From Paenibacillus sp. Soil766 (lineage in GTDB: Bacteria > Bacillota > Bacilli > Paenibacillales > NBRC-103111): a stretch of DNA of 64,000 nt. The notes under the pieces were generated by a model that saw only the letters and a program-made list of their open reading frames with translations, made no database searches and was not told the DNA's origin. Positions 27,576-36,234 of the stretch are shown piece after piece (the first letter of the stretch is position 1; each line of letters begins with the position of its first letter). The stretch is from assembly GCF_001428105.1 (NCBI RefSeq), contig NZ_LMSJ01000001.1:835-64834 (forward strand). The letters are read 5' to 3'. The position numbers were made by a program, and so were the translations under genes.

Positions 27576-27627
27576 CAACCCAAAAACCATCCCGCAATGT
27601 AGCCATTGTGCGATGGTTTTTGGGTTG
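27576..27627. terminator. Bidirectional intrinsic terminator between convergent genes
   Basis: CAACCCAAAAACCATC and GATGGTTTTTGGGTTG form a perfect 16-bp stem, extended by a near-perfect inner stem (CGCAATG/CATTGTG). It lies between the receptor gene (plus) and the DUF1537 kinase gene (minus) and suits termination on both strands. Confidence 0.85.
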
Positions 27628-27665
27628 TTCGTGCAACGAAGACGTTAACTGAGCTTAGTATTACA

Positions 27666-29090
27666 TTATCTATAACTAGCAACCTTTTCAAAAAAATTCG
27701 CGGTACCGACCTGTCCGCCCTTGAGTACTAGTTCAAGACCCTCAAACTGAGGGTCTTTCGCATATGCACGGCAGAGCGGCCCTCCCGGATCGAGTGCAGC
27801 TATACATTCTATAGCATACACACCTAGCTCCCTCGTCACATACCCTGAGGTGTCTCCTCCTGCAATCAACATACGTTGAATTCCAAGTTGTCCTACTAGT
27901 TCTTTAGCTATAGAACCAAGAGCCGTGCCGAGCAATCGGCTGCTGTCTTCTGACCTAATTCCCTCAGCGGCCATTACCTTGCGTGTAGCTTCGATGCTCT
28001 CATCACTTAAACCCCTTGCCGAATAAATCACAACATGTTTCCCTTGGGACAGCCACTCTTGTGCTTCTAGCTGCATCTTTACGCGGGCTGCCTCTCGCGT
28101 TTCTGACATGATCAGTTCGATAATGGGTACACGAATACCCACAAATCCCGCTTGCAAGGCATGTTCAATCTGTTCCTCTGTGACCGGCGAACAGCTTCCT
28201 GAAATAACAAGTAGGGGGGATTGAGAGACTTCCCTCTTCTCTCTTATTGGTGGTTCGGCCCACTCCCCCGCCGATGTCCTTAAGGCTTTGCGCCAAACTT
28301 CTCCGAGTGCATACTCGACCCCGGAAGAGCCAATGACAAATAACCCTTCTTGCTCCTCTGCTTCTTCCCAAATAACTCTCCCCGCTGCTTCCAATCGCCG
28401 CTCATCCAAGACATCAAATAGAAGCAGATCAGGCTTTTCTTCACGGATGACCTTCTCAAGGCACTCTCGTACCTCATCATCAGAACCGTCTAGAGCCAAA
28501 ATATCCAACAGTGCTGTTCTCAGAGCAGTCTGCTGCGCCAAATGCTTTCGCAGATCTGATTCCGCCATTGGCGTAACAGGATGCTTGGACATCGTCGGAT
28601 GGTGATCTAGCCGATGTACCTTCCCTCCACCTTTTGCAAAATGGTTGCCAAACAAGGTATAACGACCCAAATAAGGCACACCGACCAGCAGTGGAATGAA
28701 TCGGCTGCCGAATATATCCCGCCCAATTTCCGCTGCTTTGCCGATATTGCCTGTACCAGGCGAAGAGTCAAAGGTTGAACAAACTTTATAATGCACGATA
28801 GCAGCTCCAACTGCTTTTAACGTTGTTAAAATCGGACGAAGCTCCGTTTCCATTTCTTCTGGCGTTAAGGAACGTCCTACCCCGGCCACGCCGAAGCACG
28901 CAACATCTTGAAATCCCTCCAGCGCCTCAGGTGAGGGAGGTTCTAGGAATAAGACTGTTCTCAGTCCGTTATGAAATAACGATTCGAGTACATCCGTTGA
29001 ACCGGTAAAATCATCACCATAATAACAGAGCAGCCGTCTAGACACTGATCTTACGGCTTCGTGACCTATTACTACAGGGAATTCGTCCAC
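27666..29090 (-). CDS. Four-carbon acid sugar kinase family protein (DUF1537)
   Basis: A 474-residue protein with the family signatures YYGDDFTGSTDV near residues 23-34, GGDTSGY near 420 and LKGGQVG near the C-terminus. Known members phosphorylate D-threonate, D-erythronate or 3-oxo-isoapionate (OtnK, DtnK, OiaK) using ATP in the cytoplasm. It starts with GTG at 29090, sharing one base with the TAG stop of the RuBisCO-like gene, so the two are translationally coupled. Described 3-oxo-isoapionate kinases work next to an RLP in D-apionate breakdown, which makes an OiaK-like role the leading hypothesis. The exact substrate is not proven. Confidence 0.88.
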   Translation of the reverse strand: MDEFPVVIGHEAVRSVSRRLLCYYGDDFTGSTDVLESLFHNGLRTVLFLEPPSPEALEGFQDVACFGVAGVGRSLTPEEMETELRPILTTLKAVGAAIVHYKVCSTFDSSPGTGNIGKAAEIGRDIFGSRFIPLLVGVPYLGRYTLFGNHFAKGGGKVHRLDHHPTMSKHPVTPMAESDLRKHLAQQTALRTALLDILALDGSDDEVRECLEKVIREEKPDLLLFDVLDERRLEAAGRVIWEEAEEQEGLFVIGSSGVEYALGEVWRKALRTSAGEWAEPPIREKREVSQSPLLVISGSCSPVTEEQIEHALQAGFVGIRVPIIELIMSETREAARVKMQLEAQEWLSQGKHVVIYSARGLSDESIEATRKVMAAEGIRSEDSSRLLGTALGSIAKELVGQLGIQRMLIAGGDTSGYVTRELGVYAIECIAALDPGGPLCRAYAKDPQFEGLELVLKGGQVGTANFFEKVASYR

Positions 29091-30385
29091 TAGCCCTCAC
29101 CCTTCCCGTATTTCTCAATCGCCCTTTGCAAAGTAGGATGCTGAGCGGCATATCTATCTAGGGGTATGCCCTGAACTGCTGCTTCCCAACCTAGCTTCAT
29201 ACTCTCAAATCCGGCTGCGGGACCGTCCGGATGCGCCAACATGCCTCCGCCAGCCAAGTGCATGACATCCATCGTTCCCGTTGCTGCATAGGTGGCCGGA
29301 GCAGTCCCTGCCCACTGAGCTGAGGATACGACTGGCATCGAACTGTAACCGCCAAAGAGCGGGGAAGTACAAGCTTTTATAGAGCGAACTACCGATTCGT
29401 TACTCTCGTAAAACTTACTATTTAGACCATTCACGTGCAACTGATCTGCTCCGGCTAACCGGCATAGCTTCTGAAAGGCCGCAAATTCGATACCTAGCAG
29501 CGGCGAACGAGTCAGCATTCCCCATTGATTGCGATGCCCATGGATCGGAACTTCGCTGAACTGGTTCACAAACGCAAGCCCAGACAACCCGATGCTAAGG
29601 ATGCTAACCATCACGCAGGTACCACCTGCTTTTACAACCAAATCATGATTTCTTTGAAGCTCATCATAATCACCTGTAATGTTAAATGCGTACATGAGCT
29701 TTTTGCCTGTGGCATCTGCCGCCCTTTCGACAGCTTCCATAACCGCTTTAACTTTATCAGCTAAAGGTGCACAAGGGGGATTCGCATTCAACTCATCATC
29801 CTTAATGAAATCCATGCCAGCTCTCGCCAGTTTCCCTACTAATGTTGATAATTCGCTTGTCGTTAATCCGATGCTCGGCTTCACAATCGTCCCAAGAATC
29901 GGGCGATCATAGACGCCAGTCAGCTTCCTTGTTCCGTCGATCCCGAACTTCGGACCCGGATATCGTGTCATAAAGGCGTCAGGCAGCTCCAGATCCAGTA
30001 ATCTAAGTCCTGACAACTCCTGTAGCTCGAATAAATTACCAGCAACAGCAGACATTAAATTAGGAATGGAGGGTCCGAAATTATGGAGAGGAAACGATAC
30101 CGTCACACGTCCACGCCGATAGAGACCGTCATGATTCAGAGGCGTCTTTGCCCCTGGAAGTGAAGGGGTGTTCACTTCCTCAAGCACTTCAATTCCCTCT
30201 ACTTTTGCCCCATATAGCTCCTTGAGCACCAACGTCTCTCCCGGGACAGCCGTGAACGTACCCGTTGACTGTTCGCCAGCGATACAAGCTGCTGCCCGTT
30301 CCAATGTGTACGCTGTTTCTACCAAATAAACAGCAGTTACCCGATCTTGCCTCATGCTCTTGTCCCCTTCTCTGATCCAAGCCAT
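29090..30385 (-). CDS. RuBisCO-like protein (RLP)
   Basis: A 431-residue protein with a RuBisCO large-subunit fold. Visible catalytic-type residues are K169 in TIVKPSIGL, the lysine-carbamate and metal cluster K195-D197-E198 in DFIKDDE, the histidine motif PIHGHR, and K in LNSKF at the position of loop 6. GGYSSMPV matches the phosphate-binding region. RLPs are not carbon-fixing enzymes here; those linked to a DUF1537 kinase decarboxylate or transfer the carboxyl of 3-oxo-isoapionate 4-phosphate (OiaX, OiaT), while others are enolases of methionine salvage. I chose ATG 30385, one base after the racemase-like gene's stop, with AGAAGG at 8 nt; ATG 30355 is also possible. It is coupled to the kinase gene. 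Confidence 0.9.
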   Translation of the reverse strand: MAWIREGDKSMRQDRVTAVYLVETAYTLERAAACIAGEQSTGTFTAVPGETLVLKELYGAKVEGIEVLEEVNTPSLPGAKTPLNHDGLYRRGRVTVSFPLHNFGPSIPNLMSAVAGNLFELQELSGLRLLDLELPDAFMTRYPGPKFGIDGTRKLTGVYDRPILGTIVKPSIGLTTSELSTLVGKLARAGMDFIKDDELNANPPCAPLADKVKAVMEAVERAADATGKKLMYAFNITGDYDELQRNHDLVVKAGGTCVMVSILSIGLSGLAFVNQFSEVPIHGHRNQWGMLTRSPLLGIEFAAFQKLCRLAGADQLHVNGLNSKFYESNESVVRSIKACTSPLFGGYSSMPVVSSAQWAGTAPATYAATGTMDVMHLAGGGMLAHPDGPAAGFESMKLGWEAAVQGIPLDRYAAQHPTLQRAIEKYGKGEG

Positions 30386-30386
30386 A

Positions 30387-31067
30387 TTAAGAACCTTCTT
30401 TCGCCTCCAAGGCAGCATCAAGCAGCGCCTTCACCTGCTCGACACCCGATCTAGGCGAGGAAAGAACTGGCTTGCTAGTCGCCTCCTCCAGCGCTTGCTC
30501 CATACGAGCCATAGAACCTTGTGCCAATACCAACACATCGGCCGTTTCTGCAACCCGCTTTGCAGTTTCCAGCAATAGACGGTCATGCTCTTCCGGCTTA
30601 CCGCTGATCAAAGCATCGAAGGCCCCCTCTGCGAGTCCGCTCACGAGCTGCACCTGAGTTCCAGCTTCATCCGCTTTACATTGAATAAGACGTAATGTGG
30701 GTTCCAAGGTTGACGGCAGCGTTGCCAACACGCCAATCCGCGCATAGCTGGCAACCGCTTTGGCAGCCATCCATTCATCAATTCGAACAATCGGTATCCC
30801 GATGGCTGAACGCGCATCCTCTGCTACATCCCCAACAGAGGAACACGTATTGAGAATAATGTCTGCTCCAAGCTCCTCTGCATGCCGATAATACTGAATC
30901 AGATGGCGAGACACGTGATCGGGAATGTGTCCTGCACGATTAACATCACCGATTAAGCTATCATCAATAATCGAAATCAGGCGAATATCCGGCAGCAGCT
31001 CTTGAAATACCTTTTTCAAAGGGTCTGCTAATCCCTGACCTGTGTAGACTGCAACTACGGTTTGCAT
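30387..31067 (-). CDS. Asp/Glu/hydantoin racemase-superfamily protein
   Basis: A 226-residue protein with the first catalytic-cysteine motif NTCSSVGD (C75). Where related hydantoin and Asp/Glu racemases have a second cysteine (LGCAGMADL type), this protein reads LAQGSMARM, placing Q183 there. A two-base racemase mechanism is therefore unlikely; single-cysteine relatives include decarboxylases and isomerases. AAGGAGGAG precedes the ATG. It lies between the GH127-like gene and the RLP gene in the same operon, and may isomerise or decarboxylate a sugar-acid intermediate. I cannot name the substrate. Confidence 0.8.
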   Translation of the reverse strand: MQTVVAVYTGQGLADPLKKVFQELLPDIRLISIIDDSLIGDVNRAGHIPDHVSRHLIQYYRHAEELGADIILNTCSSVGDVAEDARSAIGIPIVRIDEWMAAKAVASYARIGVLATLPSTLEPTLRLIQCKADEAGTQVQLVSGLAEGAFDALISGKPEEHDRLLLETAKRVAETADVLVLAQGSMARMEQALEEATSKPVLSSPRSGVEQVKALLDAALEAKEGS

Positions 31068-31123
31068 CGTACTCCTCCTTGTGCAATCCGCTCAGAGAGC
31101 GAATTAACGAATGATTCCATGCC

Positions 31124-32848
31124 TTACCAGACAAATTCCTTCTCTAATCGGCGATAATCCCCAGTTCGCATTGGCGCCTCTTCAAACACTTGCCGCCCGC
31201 TGTACAACGGCTTTTTCTTGCCTTGTGGCGTTATATTTACGACATCGTCCCCGCGCCATTCGGTTTCAAAGGTTTGGCCAACCGCATTCTCTATCGTTTT
31301 GCGTAAGCTCAGCGGGAAGGTCACCGTGATTTTCTCCCCTGCGACTGCGGAACCAAGCAAGAGGAAATGCTTGTTCACCCAGCTGCTCTCTTCGCTGCCC
31401 TTCCCCTCGGTCACTTCACCATCACGTTCACGCACATACTTGATTTTCGTAAAGCCAGCCCACTCTGGAATTCGAATTTGCAGCCGTGCAATATCCGTGT
31501 GAATATCGAGGACGACCTTCCCTTCATGAGGCAGGTAGGAGCTGACATCAAGCCATTTCGAACCACGGTTTAAAAGGAAATTGACGCTGATCGTGCCTTT
31601 TTTCTCCGTGATCGTGTGACTCCAACCCATGAAGAGGCCGCGCGTTCCAGAGCCTAGACAACAGATCTGTAGATCGTTCGTATGACCGCGCCCTTCGTTC
31701 ACATCGCACACAAAGTCGTTAGGCGCCGAGTAACCTGCAAAGGAGCCTCGCGTGCGCTCCGCTACTTTATAGAAGCTTTTGTTCGCAGGAATGTCATCGG
31801 ACTTATCGGCTGTTTCCTCTACCCAATCCAGATCTAGCAGTTGGGATTCTGCCAGATGGTTGCGCAAGAACCGCTCCACGGTTCCCCAATATTCCACATA
31901 ACCGTTTTGCGCTAAGGTTATCCCCGTAGCAATCAAATCAACCAGCGAGCATGTTTCATGTTCATACGCTTGTTCATGCAAGTCTCCTGGTGTCCACCCA
32001 AAAGTTGTACATTTGGTTAACACCCAATCGTAGCTTTTCTTGACCCAAGCCAGCATGGCGGCGTCGCCTGTAAATACACCAAATCTCGCGATCGCATCAA
32101 GCGTACCAATGCGTGTATGGAAATGTCCGCTCCGATACGCAAGAGAATCGTTGAAGCTGCCGTCTTGATTAAACACGCCGCTTCGTTCTATGATCAGCGC
32201 TGTGAAAAATTGGCACAGTTCAAAAGCATCCTGATTGCCCGTCAACTCATGATATTTCAATAAAGGCATCACCAATCGACCGCAAAATGCTGCCGGATCG
32301 GGCGCTAAACGCAGCTGTATCGCGTTACGCGAAGGCCAACCCGTTTCTTTATATTCCGAAGCCGGATAATACCAAACATCGCGCTCTTTAATCGCAATAC
32401 GTTTTAATGCCGCCACATGGCGGTCAGCCACTTCTTTCACCTTCGGGTCGCCGGATTCCATATACCATGATGTCAAAGATAAAATGACAGCCCGCTGATC
32501 AATCAGATTTGCATTGGGCTCCCAATCACGCGTTGGGTTAATCTGTCTATAACTCAAGCCGTCTTCCTTAAAAAAAGACAGCAGATTCGCACGATAGTAC
32601 TCTTCAACCTCCTTGCCGAACTCCTCTCCTGACATATGACGAGCAAGGATGAGACCGTCGATCATTCGTCCATGTGATGAACCGTAATCCCAATCGCCAT
32701 GTGTCATAAAGGCAGGTTTATGCATCAAATCAGCAGCAAAAAACGGAATATAGTTATGATCGCGATCCGCCATGCCAATCATGGCATTGATGGCGTGGCC
32801 CGCACGTTCCTCCAGCATAAGTGTATCGGGAATTAAACGTTTCGACAT
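31124..32848 (-). CDS. GH127-like glycosidase (beta-L-arabinofuranosidase-type, (alpha/alpha)6 barrel)
   Basis: A 574-residue protein. YEHETC (E298, C300) and LQICCLGSG (C396, C397) match the Glu-Cys-Cys-Cys zinc site of GH127 beta-L-arabinofuranosidases, in which a cysteine is the nucleophile. The first ~400 residues look like an alpha-helical toroid and the rest a beta-sandwich. There is no signal peptide, so it is cytoplasmic. GH127 and related families also contain enzymes with other specificities, so the substrate remains open. The start overlaps the last 16 bp of the regulator gene; AAGGAG lies 10 nt upstream, within that gene. The position ahead of the racemase-like, RLP and kinase genes suggests it releases the sugar whose acid they degrade. 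Confidence 0.75.
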   Translation of the reverse strand: MSKRLIPDTLMLEERAGHAINAMIGMADRDHNYIPFFAADLMHKPAFMTHGDWDYGSSHGRMIDGLILARHMSGEEFGKEVEEYYRANLLSFFKEDGLSYRQINPTRDWEPNANLIDQRAVILSLTSWYMESGDPKVKEVADRHVAALKRIAIKERDVWYYPASEYKETGWPSRNAIQLRLAPDPAAFCGRLVMPLLKYHELTGNQDAFELCQFFTALIIERSGVFNQDGSFNDSLAYRSGHFHTRIGTLDAIARFGVFTGDAAMLAWVKKSYDWVLTKCTTFGWTPGDLHEQAYEHETCSLVDLIATGITLAQNGYVEYWGTVERFLRNHLAESQLLDLDWVEETADKSDDIPANKSFYKVAERTRGSFAGYSAPNDFVCDVNEGRGHTNDLQICCLGSGTRGLFMGWSHTITEKKGTISVNFLLNRGSKWLDVSSYLPHEGKVVLDIHTDIARLQIRIPEWAGFTKIKYVRERDGEVTEGKGSEESSWVNKHFLLLGSAVAGEKITVTFPLSLRKTIENAVGQTFETEWRGDDVVNITPQGKKKPLYSGRQVFEEAPMRTGDYRRLEKEFVW

Positions 32849-34431
32849 ACATTTATCGCTCCTTGTAGGTCCGCCTGGCCGATTGCTTTGCGATATTCAC
32901 CGATGGTCATGCCTTCTTTTCTTTTAAAAATCTGGCTGAAATACCGGTAATCCTCATAGCCAACCTTTTGTGCGACCTCATAATTTTTATAGTTCGATTT
33001 AGCCATCAGTTCTTTAGCTTTTAGCATGCGAATGTCCGTTACATAGTCAACGAAGTTCTTGCCCGTCATCCTTTTGAATATCCGACTCAAATAGTCAGGA
33101 TTCAAATAGTAACTACTAGCAATTTGATGTAAAGATAGGGACTGGTCGTAATTGATCTCTATCCACTTCTTCAGTTCAATGACGACCTTCTCTCCCTGCT
33201 TTTCTCCAGATTGACTGTAGAAGAGGAGCACAGCCGGGAGCAATTCATCTTTGAAAATCTTTTTCACCGCTGCCACATCATTGCGCCCATGAATCCATTC
33301 TGAGACCATCAAAGCATTTCTGCCGCAAATTTCCTCCATTGTAACTTCCTTCGCTTGCAATTGCTTCTCCACGGCATGCAGGAGTATATCGGTACTCCAA
33401 TGCAATTGCCCAACGGTCACTGCGTCACTCTTAAACACGGCAAAAAATCGCTCTAAGTCTTCTTCCACCGTCATCTTGTTCCCCGTTTGCAGCCCCCACA
33501 AGATGGAATTCTCTATGTCCTGCGGATAAATCCCAGATCCATGTCCTATGTTCTTAACAGAACAAATCAAAGCACTAACGGCAGTTATCGGCTTGCATAA
33601 TAATGCTTTTCTCGCTTCGATGCACGACTCTTCAAGCTTCAGAATCGAGCCCTTCCTCGTGCTCAGACCGAAGCTAAAACTACCGCAGCCCACTTGCTTC
33701 AAGACTGAAAGTACACTCTCATGCAGCCTGCTTACATCTTTGGACTCCAGCTGAAGCCCACAGAGTGCAACCACTATTTCACGGCTGCTTTCTTGCAGCA
33801 AGATCACTTCAAACTCCCATTGTCCACCGAAAAGAAAGGGCTTCATCCGATCTAATTGTTCGTGAAGAGCGGGCAGCATTCGAAACAGATCACGCTGCTC
33901 ATCGAAGGTATCCATGCGCCCTAGCAAGATAGCATATTCACCCGATTGCCAACTGGAAGGAACGAAGACTTCCTCTCGTTCCTCGGAATGAAGCAACAGC
34001 TGACGCAGCCAATCCTCGCCTTGCGCGCGAGAAGCTTTGCGCTTTTCTGCTTCGCGTCGCTCAAACACGAGTTGCGCCTTTTCCACCACAGCTGCAAGTT
34101 CTTCCTTTTTAACCGGCTTTAGCAGGTAGTCAAAGGCTTTATGGCGAATCGCTTCTTTCGTATATTCGAAGTCCGAATACCCGCTGATCACAATCGTCTG
34201 GAGGTCTGGCAACTCTTGGCTCAACAAGCCGAGCAGTTGTTTGCCATCGAGACCCGGCATTCGCATATCGAGGAATAGCAGATCTGGCTTTTTATCCAAA
34301 GCCATTTCATAGCCTTCTCTCCCGTCACTTGCTTCGCCTACAAGTTCCAAGCCCCATTCGTTCCAGGAAATGGACTGAATCAACCCTCTACGAATCCACT
34401 TTTCATCATCAACAATGATGACTCTTCGCAT
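32833..34431 (-). CDS. Response regulator with AraC-type DNA-binding domain (YesN-type)
   Basis: A 532-residue regulator. The receiver domain (1-120) has IIVDDE, phosphoacceptor D55 in LLFLDMRMP and the LKPVKKEE lysine. A long middle region follows, and the C-terminal ~100 residues form the AraC helix-turn-helix pair (LSLHQIASSYYLNPDYLSRIFKR, NYEVAQKVGYEDYRYFSQIFKR). It sits inside the importer/RLP operon after the second permease, and its likely partner is the YesM-type kinase at 37711-39525. It probably activates this operon in response to the sugar. GGAGGG precedes ATG 34431. Confidence 0.93.
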   Translation of the reverse strand: MRRVIIVDDEKWIRRGLIQSISWNEWGLELVGEASDGREGYEMALDKKPDLLFLDMRMPGLDGKQLLGLLSQELPDLQTIVISGYSDFEYTKEAIRHKAFDYLLKPVKKEELAAVVEKAQLVFERREAEKRKASRAQGEDWLRQLLLHSEEREEVFVPSSWQSGEYAILLGRMDTFDEQRDLFRMLPALHEQLDRMKPFLFGGQWEFEVILLQESSREIVVALCGLQLESKDVSRLHESVLSVLKQVGCGSFSFGLSTRKGSILKLEESCIEARKALLCKPITAVSALICSVKNIGHGSGIYPQDIENSILWGLQTGNKMTVEEDLERFFAVFKSDAVTVGQLHWSTDILLHAVEKQLQAKEVTMEEICGRNALMVSEWIHGRNDVAAVKKIFKDELLPAVLLFYSQSGEKQGEKVVIELKKWIEINYDQSLSLHQIASSYYLNPDYLSRIFKRMTGKNFVDYVTDIRMLKAKELMAKSNYKNYEVAQKVGYEDYRYFSQIFKRKEGMTIGEYRKAIGQADLQGAINVCRNV

Positions 34432-34468
34432 TTCCTATCCCTCCTAAAAGCACTCGATGATGTTCTGA

Positions 34469-35287
34469 TCAACCTTTCATAGAACCTGCTGTCAGCCCAT
34501 CAATAATATAGCGTTGGAGCAGCAAGTAAATAATGAGAATCGGTGAGATGACAAGTATCATGAAAGCAAACACGACACCCCAATTCGTACTGTACATCGT
34601 TACAAAATTGAAGATTTGCAGGACAATTGTCCATTTTGTGCTGTCTGTCATCAAATAAAACGGCCCAAAGAAATCGTTCCAGACCGATACCATCACGACG
34701 ATCGATACCGTCACTAGCACTGTGAGCAATAGCGGCAAAATGATTTGCCAATATAGCCGGAAATAACTGCATCCTTCTAACAGCGCCGCTTCATCCAATT
34801 CTCTCGGTATTGACTTCATAAAACCTACAAGTAAAAACACGGCAAAAGGCAGCAGTACCGCTGTATAGTACATAATCAAACTGAAATATGTACCTCGAAT
34901 ATGCAAATCGCCGAGCAGCTTAATCGTTGGTACGATGGACACCGGTACAATTAAGCCCATGATGAACATGTAGTAAGCCCCTTGCAAGAACCTGTTATCT
35001 CTGCGTTGAATGATAAAAGCAGCCATTGAGGCAAATACATTTACACTGAAGACAACCAAAACTGAAATCAAGATACTATTCTTGAATCCTCGCCAAATAT
35101 TGGCTTGCTGAAAGACCTCCTTATAATTAGAGAACTGCCAACTCGACGGAAGGGAAAGGCCGAATAGCGCTGATTCCCTAATATCTTTAAATGAATTAAA
35201 CAATATCATCAGAAACGGAATGATAATAAGACAGGCTAAGCAAATAGCGACGATTTCCAGAATCCAGAGTGTCCACTTTTTCTGCAT
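34469..35287 (-). CDS. Carbohydrate ABC transporter permease (MalG type)
   Basis: A 272-residue membrane protein with six predicted helices. The EAA loop reads LDEAALLEGCSYFRLYWQIILPLL and the C-terminus ends YIIDGLTAGSMKG. The start is ATG 35287, sharing one base with the TGA stop of the partner permease, a coupling typical of permease pairs. It belongs to the operon with binding protein 36235-37596. The ATPase subunit is not encoded nearby. Confidence 0.93.
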   Translation of the reverse strand: MQKKWTLWILEIVAICLACLIIIPFLMILFNSFKDIRESALFGLSLPSSWQFSNYKEVFQQANIWRGFKNSILISVLVVFSVNVFASMAAFIIQRRDNRFLQGAYYMFIMGLIVPVSIVPTIKLLGDLHIRGTYFSLIMYYTAVLLPFAVFLLVGFMKSIPRELDEAALLEGCSYFRLYWQIILPLLLTVLVTVSIVVMVSVWNDFFGPFYLMTDSTKWTIVLQIFNFVTMYSTNWGVVFAFMILVISPILIIYLLLQRYIIDGLTAGSMKG

Positions 35288-36156
35288 CACATTTCGACCT
35301 CTCTCTTCTTCATCGCGACAAGCACAGGGATGCCTACGATGCTCACAAGAATGAACAAAACAACGTTAACTGCTGTCGCATAACCGAATAAACCCGTACT
35401 GAACATTCCGCGAATATAGGTATAGAAGACTTCAGTGGTGTATCCAGGACCCCCTTCTGTCAGAACCATAACCATTTCGAACACCTTCATTGACCCAATC
35501 ATGGAAAGTAGCACATTCACAGTTAGTGCTGGAGCTAGCAACGGGAAAATAATGGATCGAAAACGTTGCCAATATTTCGCCCCGTCCATGGCGGAACTTT
35601 CAATTAAATCCTTCGGAATAAATTGCAATCCGGCCAAATACACAACCATGGAGAATCCAGCAACACGCCACAGATCGGTAACGATGATCGAGAATAACGC
35701 ATACCTAGGATCATTTAACCAATCATGTACCAGAAATTGAAGACCTGCTTTGTCCAAAATGGTATTGACAATGCCGTGCTCAGGGTGATAAATCGCTCGA
35801 AAAATATAGCCTATTACAATCGGCGCAATCACATAAGGCATAAAGAAGATCATGCGCAGTAAATTTCGCAGTTTAAGTGCTTCATTTAAGATTAAGGCCA
35901 AACCTAATCCCAAAAAATTTTGCATCAAGGTGACGACCGCCGCAAAAATAAGTGTATTCAACAGTGCCGTTTTCAACCGTGGTTCTTTGAAAAGCTCGAT
36001 ATAGTTATCTATGCCATTAAAGCGAATTTGCTCTGCATTTATGTTCCAATCCGTGAAGCTGTAATAAAACCCAATGAGCGTTGGGGTAATAAAAAACAAT
36101 AGAAATATCGCGAGAGCCGGGAATGAAAAATAAAGCGGATATCTCATTTTTCCCAT
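35287..36156 (-). CDS. Sugar ABC transporter permease (MalF/UgpA type)
   Basis: A 289-residue membrane protein. FFITPTLIGFYYSFTDWN near the N-terminus and the EAA loop LIESSAMDGAKYWQRFRSIIFPLL mark the MalF/UgpA group. It uses GGAGGG 8 nt before ATG 36156. It follows the binding-protein gene by 78 bp, a gap that contains a hairpin, and overlaps the MalG-type permease by one base. Confidence 0.93.
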   Translation of the reverse strand: MGKMRYPLYFSFPALAIFLLFFITPTLIGFYYSFTDWNINAEQIRFNGIDNYIELFKEPRLKTALLNTLIFAAVVTLMQNFLGLGLALILNEALKLRNLLRMIFFMPYVIAPIVIGYIFRAIYHPEHGIVNTILDKAGLQFLVHDWLNDPRYALFSIIVTDLWRVAGFSMVVYLAGLQFIPKDLIESSAMDGAKYWQRFRSIIFPLLAPALTVNVLLSMIGSMKVFEMVMVLTEGGPGYTTEVFYTYIRGMFSTGLFGYATAVNVVLFILVSIVGIPVLVAMKKREVEM

Positions 36157-36183
36157 CTCTTCTTCCCTCCTTTACGCTAATGT

Positions 36184-36210
36184 TCCGGTCGGAAGCAAGT
36201 ACCGACCGGA
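36184..36210 (-). terminator. Intercistronic hairpin between binding protein and permease genes
   Basis: TCCGGTCGG and CCGACCGGA form a perfect 9-bp GC-rich stem with a 9-nt loop, 24 bp after the binding-protein stop. There is no U-run, so it more likely causes partial termination or protects the upstream message, which gives excess binding protein over permease. That interpretation is inferred from similar operons. Confidence 0.6.
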
Positions 36211-36234
36211 TCTACTTCTTGGATTTACAACAGC

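Noticed and set aside
29090-30385. Reading the RuBisCO-like gene as a carbon-fixing RuBisCO
   Set aside because: There is no small-subunit or phosphoribulokinase gene, and the setting beside a DUF1537 kinase in a sugar operon points to a RuBisCO-like protein.
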